A stretch of 64,000 nucleotides of DNA, from contig JACSVZ010000002.1 of NCBI GenBank assembly GCA_014706295.1, forward strand, positions 135,456,682 to 135,520,681, written 5' to 3'. Each line of letters starts with the position of its first letter. Within the stretch, counting starts at the first letter, position 1. The stretch is from Lycocorax pyrrhopterus obiensis. Its lineage: Eukaryota > Chordata > Aves > Passeriformes > Paradisaeidae. This document shows, piece after piece, positions 13,646 to 24,640 of this stretch. Position numbers and translations under genes: made by a program. The notes under the pieces are model-generated. The model made no database searches. It worked only from the letters and a program-made list of their open reading frames with translations, and was not told the origin of the DNA.

Positions 13646-15050
13646 CAAACTTGCAAGGATATGTTTTGATTTGTTTTGGTTTACTTTTTACACTCTGTAA
13701 TATATTTAGATAATTCTGGCTGGCAAGAGCATTGTTGCAGTAGTCTTTTGCGTTTATGGCCCTGCAAACATACCTGAAAGTACAGAATAGAAATAAAGTA
13801 GTAAGAGTTATTTAAAGAAATCCCCTATGATATTTTAGTGTGAAAAATAAAAATTTTCGAATTAGATAAGCCATTTCATAGTTTTTCATGAGCATATTAA
13901 ATTATTTTATTAAAACCATATTAATGGAGAGATTAATTATCAACAATTTATGGAGTTTTCTTACACTGGTTATATTTTAATGGATTACAGGGGTATAGTT
14001 CTATGGTCAGCCTCTTCTTCCTCCTTCCACTGATTGATTCAGCAGGAAACTAACTCCTTCTTGTCTCTTCTCCTTCCCCTCCACAGATACAGCTGTAATG
14101 CTTTAGCCAGATTATCACCCTGACCTGGATAACTGCACATTCCCATGTGCACAAATTAGACATAGTGAAGTAAAATTACATAAACCCCAGTTAAGTTTGG
14201 TTTAAACTATCAGGAAACCTCACCCTAAAAGCTCAATACTGGTAACAGAATCAACATTGAAGTACTAGTATTGCCAAGTTCCTCTTTATTGCTTGGTATA
14301 ACAATTTTGTTCCTTAGCTTAGTCTACTTTGAGTCCTTTATTTGCATTCAAGAAGCTGCTTAAGCATTTCTGTCAGCCCATCTTGATATAGAATTAATAT
14401 TACATCTCAGAACATGACCTGTGACCTGGAAAATTCTAATCCAAAATATTCCCTTTTATATGGTCAAACAACCCTACAGATTCCTCAATTCTAATTTATT
14501 TATTTTAATCTTAAAATATTATTAGGTGCCTCAGCACATCATTAGAGACATCCCAGTTTTGACAGGTCTGGTGTTTAATTAGCACTGCAGCTAATAAAGT
14601 TTCTAATTCCTCCTTGTGCGTCTTAGACAACATTTTAATAAAAAGTTGGATTCCTCACAATATGTCTTTTGAAAATGTGGAGTTAACTTTAGCCAGGTAA
14701 TATTCTCATACACATGTAACATAGTTAACCTGATGAGCTTCCTTATTTTCTTCCTTCAGGGAGCTGTATTTATTTATCTAATAATGACCCCTATCTTATA
14801 ATTCCTAACTCTGACTGTATATTTACCTTCCTCACCGTTTTCTCAGAAGTCTTTACTAATGTTGTAAAGCTTGGCCATGTAAGAGCTGTGCCTTGAATCC
14901 TTGCAACACAGGGAGTCAACCTTCTCAAGTGTTGTGAAAAACCCTACGTATGGAGTTGGAAAAAGAAGGGCTCAAAATGTCAGATGAAAGACTAAGTCAC
15001 CCAGAGCATCAAGGTGGAGCTACCAATGGATCAGTGTGCCATTTTCATAG
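13646..15050. other. AT-rich non-coding DNA, no gene recognised
   Basis: I see no open frame over 60 codons and no repeat boundary. The sequence immediately before the CR1 fragment (about 14880-15050) is of average composition and could be older, unrecognisable CR1 sequence. Confidence 0.55.
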
Positions 15051-15540
15051 TGCTGTTGCAGGACTCTGGACTGTTGTCCAGGTCTGGACTCCACAGTACA
15101 AGAGAGGCATGGAGCTCCTGGAGTGAGTCCAGGAATGGGCAATGAATACAATTAGGGGACTGGAGGTACTCCCTTATGAGGAAAGGCTGAGGGATCTGGC
15201 CCTGTTTAACCTTAAGAGTATAAACAAGTATTTGAAGGGAGGGTGTCTAGAGTATGGAGCCAGGCTCTTCTTGCTGGTGCCAACCAATAAAACAAGAGGC
15301 AACAGGCAGAAACTGATCACAGGAAATTCCAACTGAACATGAGGAAGAACTTCAATGTGTGGGTGAGCATGAACTGGAACAGATTTTCCAGAGAGGTTGT
15401 GGAGCATCCCTTACCGAAGATATTCAAGAACTGTCTGGATGCAATCCTGTGCCATGAGATGATCCTGCTTGAGAAGGGAGGTTGAACCAGATGACCCACT
15501 GTGGTCCCATCCAGCCTTAGCCATTCTGGGATTGTGTGAC
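15051..15540 (+). mobile_element. CR1 LINE, 5'-truncated 3' end
   Basis: The sequence follows the CR1 3' portion in order: a CTGTTGTCCAGGTCTGGACTC segment, GAGTGAGTCCAGGAATGGGC, CTTATGAGGAAAGGCTGAGG, TATTTGAAGGGAGGGTGTCT, a GGAACAGATTTTCCAGAGAGG segment, GTTGAACCAGATGACCCACTG and the final CATTCTGGGATTGTGTGAC. CR1 elements encode a reverse transcriptase/endonuclease in ORF2 and usually insert as 5'-truncated copies without target duplications. This copy keeps the 3' end but has internal deletions and many changes, so it is an old, dead insertion. The 5' border is approximate. Confidence 0.9.
15142..15336 (+). pseudogene. CR1 ORF2 C-terminal remnant
   Basis: The 64-codon open frame reads through the last part of CR1 ORF2. 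Recognisable motifs in order are IRGLE, YEERLRDLALFNL (residues about 13-25), YLKGG (about 30-34) and TRGN (about 51-54). In intact CR1 this region lies downstream of the reverse-transcriptase core. The Met start is only a chance ATG within the longer reading frame, and the stretch between LFNL and YLKGG is shorter than expected, indicating a deletion. The frame is lost after residue 64, while homology continues at the DNA level to 15540. It cannot make a working protein: catalytic RT and endonuclease domains are absent. Confidence 0.85.
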
Positions 15541-18500
15541 TTTGCATGACCCCATGTGTAAGGACTCAAAAAGCACTGTTGCTTGTCTCAAACACTGTCA
15601 AGGTCACAGAATGAACTTGCCATAGGATAGGTCACCATAGCAAGCCTGAGATAAGCACAGAAGGGAGGAATTCACAACAGGGAGGCACTAATTGCAGGCC
15701 TGGCAGAGGTAAGATCCGGTTAGCACCTCCTGGTTAATGCATCTGGACAAAAATTCCCACTGTGGCAAACTGTGGGAAAGGAAGCAACCTCTCATACACT
15801 TATCACCCCAAGTTATGGAAGAAATAACTTCTGCAATGACCACTGAATCATCCCCAGTGCTTCATTTCTGGGGCCTTCTATCATAGAACTGTTCACGATC
15901 CACAGCATTAAAACTCTGTCCCCAGGGGAGGTACCTGGGCCTTCCTACCTTAACCTAAACGTATATCAACCTGTTGAGTTCTTTGTTTCGTGGGCTTTCC
16001 CACCCCAAATGGATCAAGGCATGTGACCATCACTTTAACCGACAGACATCTAGTTTTCTCATGGCTGAATCCATCCAGGTGTTGATATCTTTCATCTTCA
16101 CTGTCTACTCTTGTCCTTTCTTTGTCTTTATTTCTTTTCCTAATATATTTTCTTAGATCATATTTTTATTCTTTTATATTGATATATTTCTATAGATAAT
16201 ATATATGTATATACACCAGTCATTCAGGGTTGTTTCACTCTAATCTACCCCAAAGCTTCTCTTATCAAGAACCTCAGTTACCTTGCCTCAGAGGTGGGAT
16301 GTAACACCATGATGATTCAATCACCTAATCAACTGATGGAATTGTCACACTCATTCTTGAAAGGAAATAATTACAAAAATGTCTCTAAATCCCAAAGTTT
16401 CACTTTAAAATAAAAGTGCACAAATATTTAAATGGAGAAAAGAATCTGCAAGCAGAACTAGAAAACAGTTCTACTTTCTTCATCCCTACAGGTTCAGTCC
16501 TTCCCTCTGGTGAAGAGTTACTGGAACAACCCAAAACAAATTCCATACAATCCATTCAGTCCCTTTTTTTTTTTCATCCTGTGGTTAAGACTTTAGAATG
16601 AATTATCTCTTAGTCTTTATAGATCCTGTAGATGGCAAACTTCCTCCACTGAGCATGCTCAGCTGTTGCAAAAAACTCCTTTCATAAGCCTACCTCAAAT
16701 TTTTTAATAGGATACCTAGTATTTACACAGAAACTGAAAACAAAATCCATAGCTTTATTATCTATCATGTTGTATTTCAAAAGAAAGAAATGAGTTTTTA
16801 TCAGATACTTAGAAAACAAATACTAGATATTAGAAAATAGAGTTTTAAAATCTTGCTTTCAAGTCAGTTTTAGACTTAGAGAGAAGTACTATATTTAGCC
16901 TTGGAAAGTTCTCTTCTCCTCAAAGGCCAGTCACTCTCCTCAGTGTGTTTTATCAACTGCCTGTATCTGCATTGCTGTCGTGCAATTGCAACTCTTACTG
17001 CAAGCTGCTACTGCTCCCCTGCACTGCAGAGAGGTTTCGGAGCATAAAATTGTGTTCCATACAGCACTATGGCTAAGCGATGTTTTGACTAACTCTTACA
17101 ATGCTCAGTTTAGTCCGGGGTCCTGATTTGAATCCTGCCTGCATTGTTACTTTTCATTCAGCTGCAAGCACTACTGATAAAGTTGTTCCTGGAATCACTT
17201 CTCCAAAAAAATTACCCAGTGAAATACAAAATTACTCCACCAAGGCTCAAGTTCTATTTCTTGGATTGACTGCATATATTTTCAACATAATACTCCACTA
17301 TCTTTGGTTTTGACTATGGATATGTGAGTCTCTGCTTTTCTACTTTTACATTTCAGTTTTCTGCAGCTTCATAGCCCATATCACATTAAAAATGCATACA
17401 CTTACTTATTTTGTTGGTCTTCATACTCCCCCCTTCCTTTCTTCCTCTCTCTCACCTTTTTATTTTTTTTTTAAATTAAAATATTTCTATTATGGTAACC
17501 TCTGATAAGTCAGACATTTTAAAAAAAGCTTTTACTTGTACTAATCCCTTTTTAGGAACTTTCTTATTGGTTTAGAGAGGCAATAATTCTTTTGTGGCAC
17601 AGCATGACAAGCCAGGGAAATATAAAAGAACTTTGGCATGTACTCAAATTTTTTATGAAGTTGCGCCTGACTTTAAAAAGAGTTTTGCTTGATTGCTTTT
17701 TATTGTCTTCTCCTTAATATTAGTGATATCAGTTTGAAGGTAACTGAATGTTAACCCAGAAGACTGATGGGTTAGAAATCATGGGAAAGTACAGTCGATA
17801 TAAAGGAGTCAGACAGTGACACAGAGAATCTTGGTTAACCTTGCAAATTGGGAAAAGCAGAGTTATCCTGCGTCCTGACAAGTTTTCATCTGATGAGCTG
17901 CAGGCAGCCCATTAAAACTTGGTTGTGTTACTTACCATAGGATGCCTATAAACCTCTCTGGCATATGATGGCAGAATGAGAAAAGTAAATGAAATCCAAG
18001 ATTTTAACACATGAATTATTTCCAGAAGAGCTGAGAATGTTATTGTACTGAGGACTGAGCTGAAATCTTGTTGGGATATTGCACTGAAAAAATCTGCCAG
18101 CAGATTTAGGGAAGGACAGCTAAAAGGAAAATAAAAAATAAAAATGTAGAACCTGTCCTATTAAAAAAAAAAAGGCTTTGGCTTACTTAAGTAGAAGGAA
18201 GAGAAGGGAGAATATCAATACTCTTTGTTTAGACACTGAAAAATCAGGCAAGAGGAGACCTGTTAAAGCTAAAGGATAAAGCTGTCAAAAGAAGAAAAAA
18301 AAATAATGTGAGCATGAATAAATTTATGTTGCTAATTAGTAATTTCAAACCATGAGAATAGTCAAGTATTGGAACAACATTTTATTCAGAGCAGTGAAGA
18401 ACAAAAAAATTCAAAAACTTTCTAAGATGAAGATTAAGAAATATATAAGAAGGCTTACACACTATGTCTGACTTCAATAGCAGGAGCTCAAGTCACTGAC

Positions 18501-18780
18501 CCAGAAATCTTCTAGCATTGAGTTCCCAAGTACACATGTATTTTTTTAATTTTGAAGTTAATATAGAAGAAATTGCATTTTAGTCTGGGTTCTATAAATC
18601 AAATTTTAATACTTGGCTATTTTATAGCTGCATGAATTTCTTTAGAAAAGCTGTTACTCTAGGAGATATTTAGATGCTCTTCGAGCAACTAGTGATAATA
18701 TTAACTTCCCTTGATTGATACACTGAATGCGACCACATAGTATACAGTAGCTGGAACCATTTCCATGTAATTATTGCAGT
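15541..18780. other. AT-rich non-coding DNA, no gene recognised
   Basis: The part from 15600 to about 16150 is somewhat GC-richer and might be an old decayed repeat, but no terminus or motif proves it. A TA-rich stretch lies at 16170-16216. The remaining short frames (for example 17101-17313 plus) have no domain I recognise. Confidence 0.5.
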
Positions 18781-18845
18781 GACATTTTTCAGAATAGCAC
18801 TACTTGACATTTACAGTGAAATGTAGTGCTATTCTTAAAAATGTT
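18781..18845. other. Long imperfect hairpin (pre-miRNA-like or palindromic element)
   Basis: The arms 18783-18803 (CATTTTTCAGAATAGCACTAC) and 18823-18843 are reverse complements at 20 of 21 positions. The pairing extends outward by one A-T and one G-U pair. The sequence between can fold further: ACATTT (18807-18812) pairs with AAATGT (18819-18824) around an ACAGTG loop, competing with the innermost pairs of the long arms. A ~60-nt transcript from either strand would fold into a near-continuous stem, the size of a miRNA precursor. Equally, it could be a miniature palindromic transposon or a chance inverted duplication. Nothing in the sequence shows that it is transcribed. Confidence 0.6.
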
Positions 18846-21070
18846 CCCTTATATTCACTTTTTTTGTGGACATTTTAGTCTGCCATAGCAGTAGGACACA
18901 CGCTGTATATGAACTTTCCCTTGTACAGTGATTTTCTTTAAATTGGATAACTTATGCAGTAATCTTTGGTATAAGGACAGAAATTTTATTAAATTTAGCC
19001 CTCTGTCATGTACTGTTTCAATTTCTCAGTATGTGTACAAAAATTTTCTTAATGTGGATTATTACTACTGCTCTGAAGATGCTATACTAAAAGTATAATA
19101 AGAAAGACAGAAGCATTTTTGCATTCTGCTGAGTGCTGAAGATAGAAAAATAGAACTAATTTTAAAATTTAAAAGTTGTATGACCTCCAAATTAATTTGT
19201 CTTCCTAGAATGTATATAATTTCTTTTGTTCTTCCTCCATTTTAAAGACAAAAAATAGAGATTCTTTCTGTGTGTAGTAGTTTGAGGAACTGCAAGAGTA
19301 TGACTAGTACTTTATGGGGATTTTTTATTATTGTTGTTTTTATTTACTTGGCGAACAGATTCACTTTGCATTTTAGGAAAGAATAAATATTTATAAATCT
19401 AAAGGTGAGAAAAAATTCTTCTTTTAGCAATCAATGCTATACAATTTGAAAATATCCGTCACATTGCATATTTTTATGGGCAACCTAAAGACTTCCTAAC
19501 CTTAGGAAAATAAGGACTTGGATGGAGATTGGTATCTTAGGTACATTACTGTTCCGGTTTTATTGTAAAATGTGTCCAGAAGTTATACATCTACCTATAC
19601 TAATCTTTTTTTCTTGAAGAGAAATCTAGTACTGAGTTATACGCAAATTGCAAGGAAGCCTGTTAGTGTGCAATTACCAACATTACATCAGCAAAGTTCT
19701 CGGCTGTCCTGTCTCATACCAAGGTCCCCAGTATAAAAAGGCTGGGTGCAGCATCTGTCAAAGGAACAATAATTGGCCCCAAGTTTTCCAGGACAAGAAT
19801 AATATGTTACAGGCTGTTTCTTGCTGCTGCATCTTTCCTTTGGGATGTGGTGAAATATTTTCAGTCATCATCCATCACTGGCAATTGCTGTCCCTTTCCA
19901 GAAGTGTGACTAACAGGCACCAATGATATTGTAGGAATTTGTAGACTATGCAAAACACACTGCTAGCACAACTCTGCAAGTTACAGCCTCAACAAAAAAT
20001 TTCTCCATTTTTCACAAAAAATTATTATACATCTTTGAAAGTCCCAGAAGCCTCTGCGTCTTTTCATATTGCCAGAGTGTGGAACCTAAAAAATAACTTA
20101 TATGAAAATGCTTTGGTCATTAAGTATAAGATTTTCTTAGGCCGCATTATTTTATTGAAATAAAGAAAAGTCTTTAACATCTCCTTAGAAATAACTTGTG
20201 ATTTTCCAGTTCTTCTCTTTAATTGTTTTGTAGTCCAGCCAATTTTTTAACTGTTTACTCATTCTAATTGGCAAATTTTAACTGTGAGTTTGTAGAATTC
20301 AGGTGCAAATTGTAGATTATAAATACTCTTTAGCTATTTGAAGGAATGTATTCTTTTGATATTGAAATAAGTTACAATTTCAACAGACATTTTTGGAAGA
20401 ATTTTGGTTACTTTAGGGGTTTTTGTTTGTTTATTTGTTTGTTTGTTTGTCTTTTCCTATTTTATCCCCTGGAGGGATCATGAATAGTTTGTCTTTGCTA
20501 GTTAATTTAAGAGTTAGAAAAGAAATCCACCTGCTTTAGATGATGCTTTTGTTTCATTACTTAGAAATTCAGATGTACAGACTAATACTCTCATAAGTTT
20601 GTTCTTCCCTAGATAATTAGTGGTATTCCATAAAAATATCAAATTTCTGACAATATCTCACTTTGTAGTTATGCCTTGGTCCATTTTGGATCACTGCCAC
20701 ATCACAGCCGTTTCCCAGCTCTTCCCTGTTAGCTTTATCCTTAGCTTATCCTCTTCTCTTTGTAATTAAGACTATCCTACTCCAGTATTTAAATTTTACT
20801 GATTATTAAAACCTCTCTCTTGCTTTTTGTACTTCAATGCAACTTCTTCTGCTAAGTTCTCAATGCATTTTTTTTCATTTTACATTGCATTGTCCTTTGT
20901 GTCTAGCCTTTGTCCTGAGCTGTCCAAACAACAGTTGTTTGTCCCCTAAAAAAATCGGTAGTATCTACTTCTAGCTCTTCGAAATGTCTTTTCTCTCCAA
21001 ATAAATGTTAAGTCCTGTAAGTCTTATCTTTAAATGCATGAAGGGGGAAAGTGGGGTAGTCCTGTGAGTA
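18846..21070. other. AT-rich non-coding DNA, no gene recognised
   Basis: Frames at 19648-19926 and 19948-20163 (plus) are the longest and have no recognisable domain or neighbouring splice signals that would support an exon. A GTTT array is at 20420-20450. Confidence 0.55.
20420..20450. repeat. (GTTT)n microsatellite
   Basis: About seven GTTT units with one TTTA variant. Confidence 0.8.
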
Positions 21071-21910
21071 GGAACTGTTAGCTAATATAAAAGAAAAGGG
21101 GCTGCCACATCTGATGGTTCATCAGAGGTCAGACTGCTGCAGCTCAGTTCCTCCCTGTCCAGCTGGTAGTGAGGGTGAGCACACGCTCCCAGTAGGTACA
21201 CATGCATACAGGCACACAGTGCACATGTAAGCACGCACATGGATGGCCACACAGTGAAACAGAGATAAAATAAAAGCAGAGAAATCTTGATCCTGCTCTG
21301 GCTGATTAAGATAAAAATCAGTAATGGAAAATACGTAAGTATAGATAACATGGCTTCCTCCAGTAGCTGGCCTGAGGCTTTTGCCCAGGAGCTGGCCCAT
21401 GGATTCTCCCAGGTCTCCCCAGTTGTCTTATGCAATAACATGCAAGTGGACCTTTCCAGTAGGTGGTACAGAGCTATGGACACACCCAGAGCTGACTGGC
21501 AGAATCCTGGCTTCTCCAGTAACCTGCCTACTCCTCCAGAAGCCAACTCTCATATTCTTTGGTCTCTTCAGAAATGTATGACCTCTCTGATACCTGGATC
21601 CAAACTTCTTATTCTACTCTCTGGCTAGTCTGGTCTGATGCTCACTACTGAAGTACCTGCACACAGGCACGTACACATTGCATACACGTTCTGATCTCTC
21701 CAGGTGCTGCACCATGGACACGTAGCTCTGACTTATGGTCTGACTCCAGTAGCTGCACTCAGGCCTCAAATAAACAAGTATGCAGAGAACAGACAGCCCT
21801 CAGCCAGGTAGGAAAGGAATTTTATGAGAAGGCAAGACAGATTGATTTCTATTGCCTCTATTTTACCAGGCTTGCTCCTCCTCGAAGCACCACAACCCTT
21901 CCCTTTCCCC
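21071..21910. repeat. Unclassified moderately GC-rich element with recurring CCAGTAG motif
   Basis: This block stands out from AT-rich surroundings and carries one motif again and again: CTCCCAGTAGGTAC (about 21187), CTCCAGTAGCTGGCC (21359), TTTCCAGTAGGTGG (21454), TCTCCAGTAACCTGCC (21514) and CTCCAGTAGCTGCACTC (21744). A CA-rich patch lies at 21176-21260. The composition and degenerate internal repeats suggest a decayed retroelement, such as an LTR, or a diverged minisatellite. Open frames on both strands (154 codons at 21082-21546 minus, 113 codons at 21287-21628 plus) reflect low stop density. The minus frame shows only a hydrophobic stretch and a Cys-rich stretch, with no domain I recognise. 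Borders are approximate. Confidence 0.4.
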
Positions 21911-24307
21911 ATCTTAGTTTCTCCTTCAAGCATTACATAACAAGGCTTGCATAGCCCCAGAATTCTCTTCCCAGCATCTAATAATGAATCACATCCATGA
22001 AGGCTCTTTTCACGTGTATCGAGGAAAAGCAAATTTAAGAAAGTTTTCACCAGCAACTTCTCCATCACCCATCTGGCAGATTTAAGCTTAGTAAAGGAAG
22101 ACTTAAAGAGCTATCAGTATGAGTTTTTGGGCAAGGCAAGGACTAAGTTCAGTCCTATTCTGAGATCTTTCATGGGGCAAATTTCACATATTGAGAGTGA
22201 TTTTTAGATTATAATTTCTGGAGATAGCTTTCTCTTTATTGTACATACACTGCATATTCTACATACTGTGTCCGTAATATGATTTAAAAATGTAATATAC
22301 CCCAAACTTATTCACAACTATGTTCTTTTTCTAATTAGCTCCTGTTTTGAAAAAAGCAGATGAATATATTGATGTCATCCTTTTCATATTATGTGTATGT
22401 GTTTTTAATCCATCCAAATGTAACAGAAGATTGAGTGAACACATAAACATGCTTGCAAATACCTCTCCTAAGGCTTTACACATTTTGTGCTATGTCACTG
22501 TGGTAACAACAGCCATGGTCTTTTACGAATGTATATATTTTTATACATTCCGTGAATTATTTCTCCTTGCAGTAAAAGGCCCTGCTAAAGAAAATTTGAA
22601 CATATATACTGTCAAATTACAACAGCTAGCTTCTATTTTTTCTGATTCGTTTCACATTTAGCAAGATAAATGCAATATCCGATGTCCGCTCATAACAAAA
22701 AATACGTATTTTAAAATCCTCTGATCAAAACCCTACACAACTATACTGCAAAAAATTTAGATAGCAAAATTTGCTTAAATTATGCTCACTTTAAGTATGT
22801 ATACCTTAATTTACTCCTTCTATATTCTCTAATGGGTAATAAAATGAATGTGGTGATGTGTACAAAAAACAATTTTAAGCTAACACATTGAAGCAGGAAA
22901 ATGCTATGTGTTATCAGTATTCATAAAATCTGATCAGAATAATTTTGCCAATAAAGGTTTATTAGCAAAAAGGCTCCTACATAATATGAGTACAATCCAG
23001 TCTTCTCTGAGGGTTTTGGGACTCTTATTTCATTAACTTCCACATGGGGTTTACTTCTTGAGCCAACAGACCACAGCATAGAAATTCCAAAAATAGGTTA
23101 AAATATGAATAGAATTGGAAAAAAACAATTTGAATAATGAAAAGGTACTAAACACCATTACTAAAATAGTTATGCAGTGTATAAGAGGCTTAATCTAACC
23201 ATTAGGAAAACTTTTTCAGAAGAGTGCTAATGATTAAAGTTTCTAAAATTAAAGCAAAGAAACTAAAAAGAACTTGAAAAATGTGTCTTTTATCCTTATG
23301 AAATTATAACAGTATGTTCACACAAAAGTATTTCAGGGACATTCTAGCAAATAGTTTCTGTGTGTATTGGGGTTTTGTTTTGTTTGTTTTCTGTAGTGTG
23401 AAACTCCACTTGTGGGGACTAGCTGTAACCACACCATCTAATGGTTTTACAGATAACTCTCAGTAAGTGTGTTCTGATGGCAGTGGACTATAAAGTTTTC
23501 TGCAACAATGGAATTAGAGCTTCTGTTGGAGAAAGGGTGTATACCTTGTAAGGTACTTTTCGAAAGTAGGAGAAAGCAATTTGAACACAATAGCTGTGGA
23601 ATTCAATATTTTTTATTCATTATCTTTGAAAAAGTTTCAGGACTGAAAATCTTGCTTTCCACAGGACATAACTCAATTACTTACATTTCTATTTGATCAT
23701 AATGTACACAGTGTTTGGTTTCACTTCCATCAGAAGTTTTTTTTACCTTTCTATTATATGAAAGCTTTGATATTGTTCCAGTGGTGCTTATAGAATTGAT
23801 ATTGGTTGTAGTTGTGAAAGACTAAGTCAACAACCACCTATCTGCTCGTGATGGCTAAATTAACTCCTATCATAGATTTAATTCATGCCTTTTTTCTTCC
23901 ATGCTTACACAAGGTTAATTCAATTGATACTGATCAAATTAGCTGCAGGGTGCTGCTGACAGGCTGATAGCACACGATCTGGGAGTGTTTGAGTATCCTC
24001 CCGAAGGTGATGACCTCATTATAGGACCAGGATGCAGCTCTGCCATTTGCTTTTGGGCAGTTTTAAGACGATGTCAACAGACCTGGGGCAACTACAAGTC
24101 TGATGGTATCTGGATGTTTAGCTGTCACTTTTGCATCACATCATTGTCTGCCTCACTATCCCCTTTCTGGATCCTTAATACTTTTTCTCACACGCTTGAA
24201 TCTGTCCCTTTCTCTCCCATGACTATAAAACGTGTTCTCATTTACTTATTTCCTTTGATCCCAGCTTTGCTACATCTGTACTCAAATACGATTTTTCTGG
24301 TACTCTC
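21911..24307. other. AT-rich non-coding DNA, no gene recognised
   Basis: Frames such as 22347-22661 plus (104 codons) and 23985-24323 plus (112 codons) have no family signature, and the latter runs into the LTR that begins near 24308. A 9-bp inverted repeat lies at 22527-22550. There is no RNA gene. Confidence 0.5.
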
Positions 24308-24640
24308 TGCTGATTTTGGCTGAGACTGAGTTAATTTTCTTCATAGTAGCTGATATGGGGCTATGCTTTGGATTGTGCTGGGAACAGCATTGGTAACACA
24401 GGGATGTTTTTGTTATTGCTAAGCAGTGCTTGCACAGTGTCAAGGTCTTCTCTTCTCACTCCGCTCTACAGGGGGGAGGCTGGGGATGCACAATAAGTTG
24501 TGAGGAGACACAGCCAGGACAGCAGACCCCAACTGACAGGGAGGTCCAGATATCTTCTGTGGTGCTGTCTGTGAGTATTACCTGTCACGTCCAGTTGACT
24601 TCTATGTCCTGCTGAATAATCGTTCCCTCAGCCAGTACGT
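24308..24640 (+). mobile_element. ERVL-like LTR fragment (5' part)
   Basis: The block begins TGCTGATTTTGGCTGAGACT, followed by GAGTTAATTTTCTTCATAGT, AGCTGATATGGGGCTATGCT, AACACAGGGATGTTTTTGTT, GCAGTGCTTGCACAGTGTCA and GGACAGCAGACCCCAACTGAC. This series is the 5' half of a common avian ERVL-type LTR, in plus orientation. It matches, segment for segment, the copy at 56912-57497. The expected 3' half (the CATATGGC-type motif and a closing CA) is not clear after about 24545, so the copy is either truncated or very diverged beyond that point. No retroviral coding sequence is adjacent. Confidence 0.65.

Noticed and set aside
21082..21628. 154-codon minus and 113-codon plus open frames
   Set aside because: Both cross the same internally repetitive element and neither shows a known domain. 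The hydrophobic and Cys-rich stretches of the minus frame come from A/T- and CA-rich DNA.
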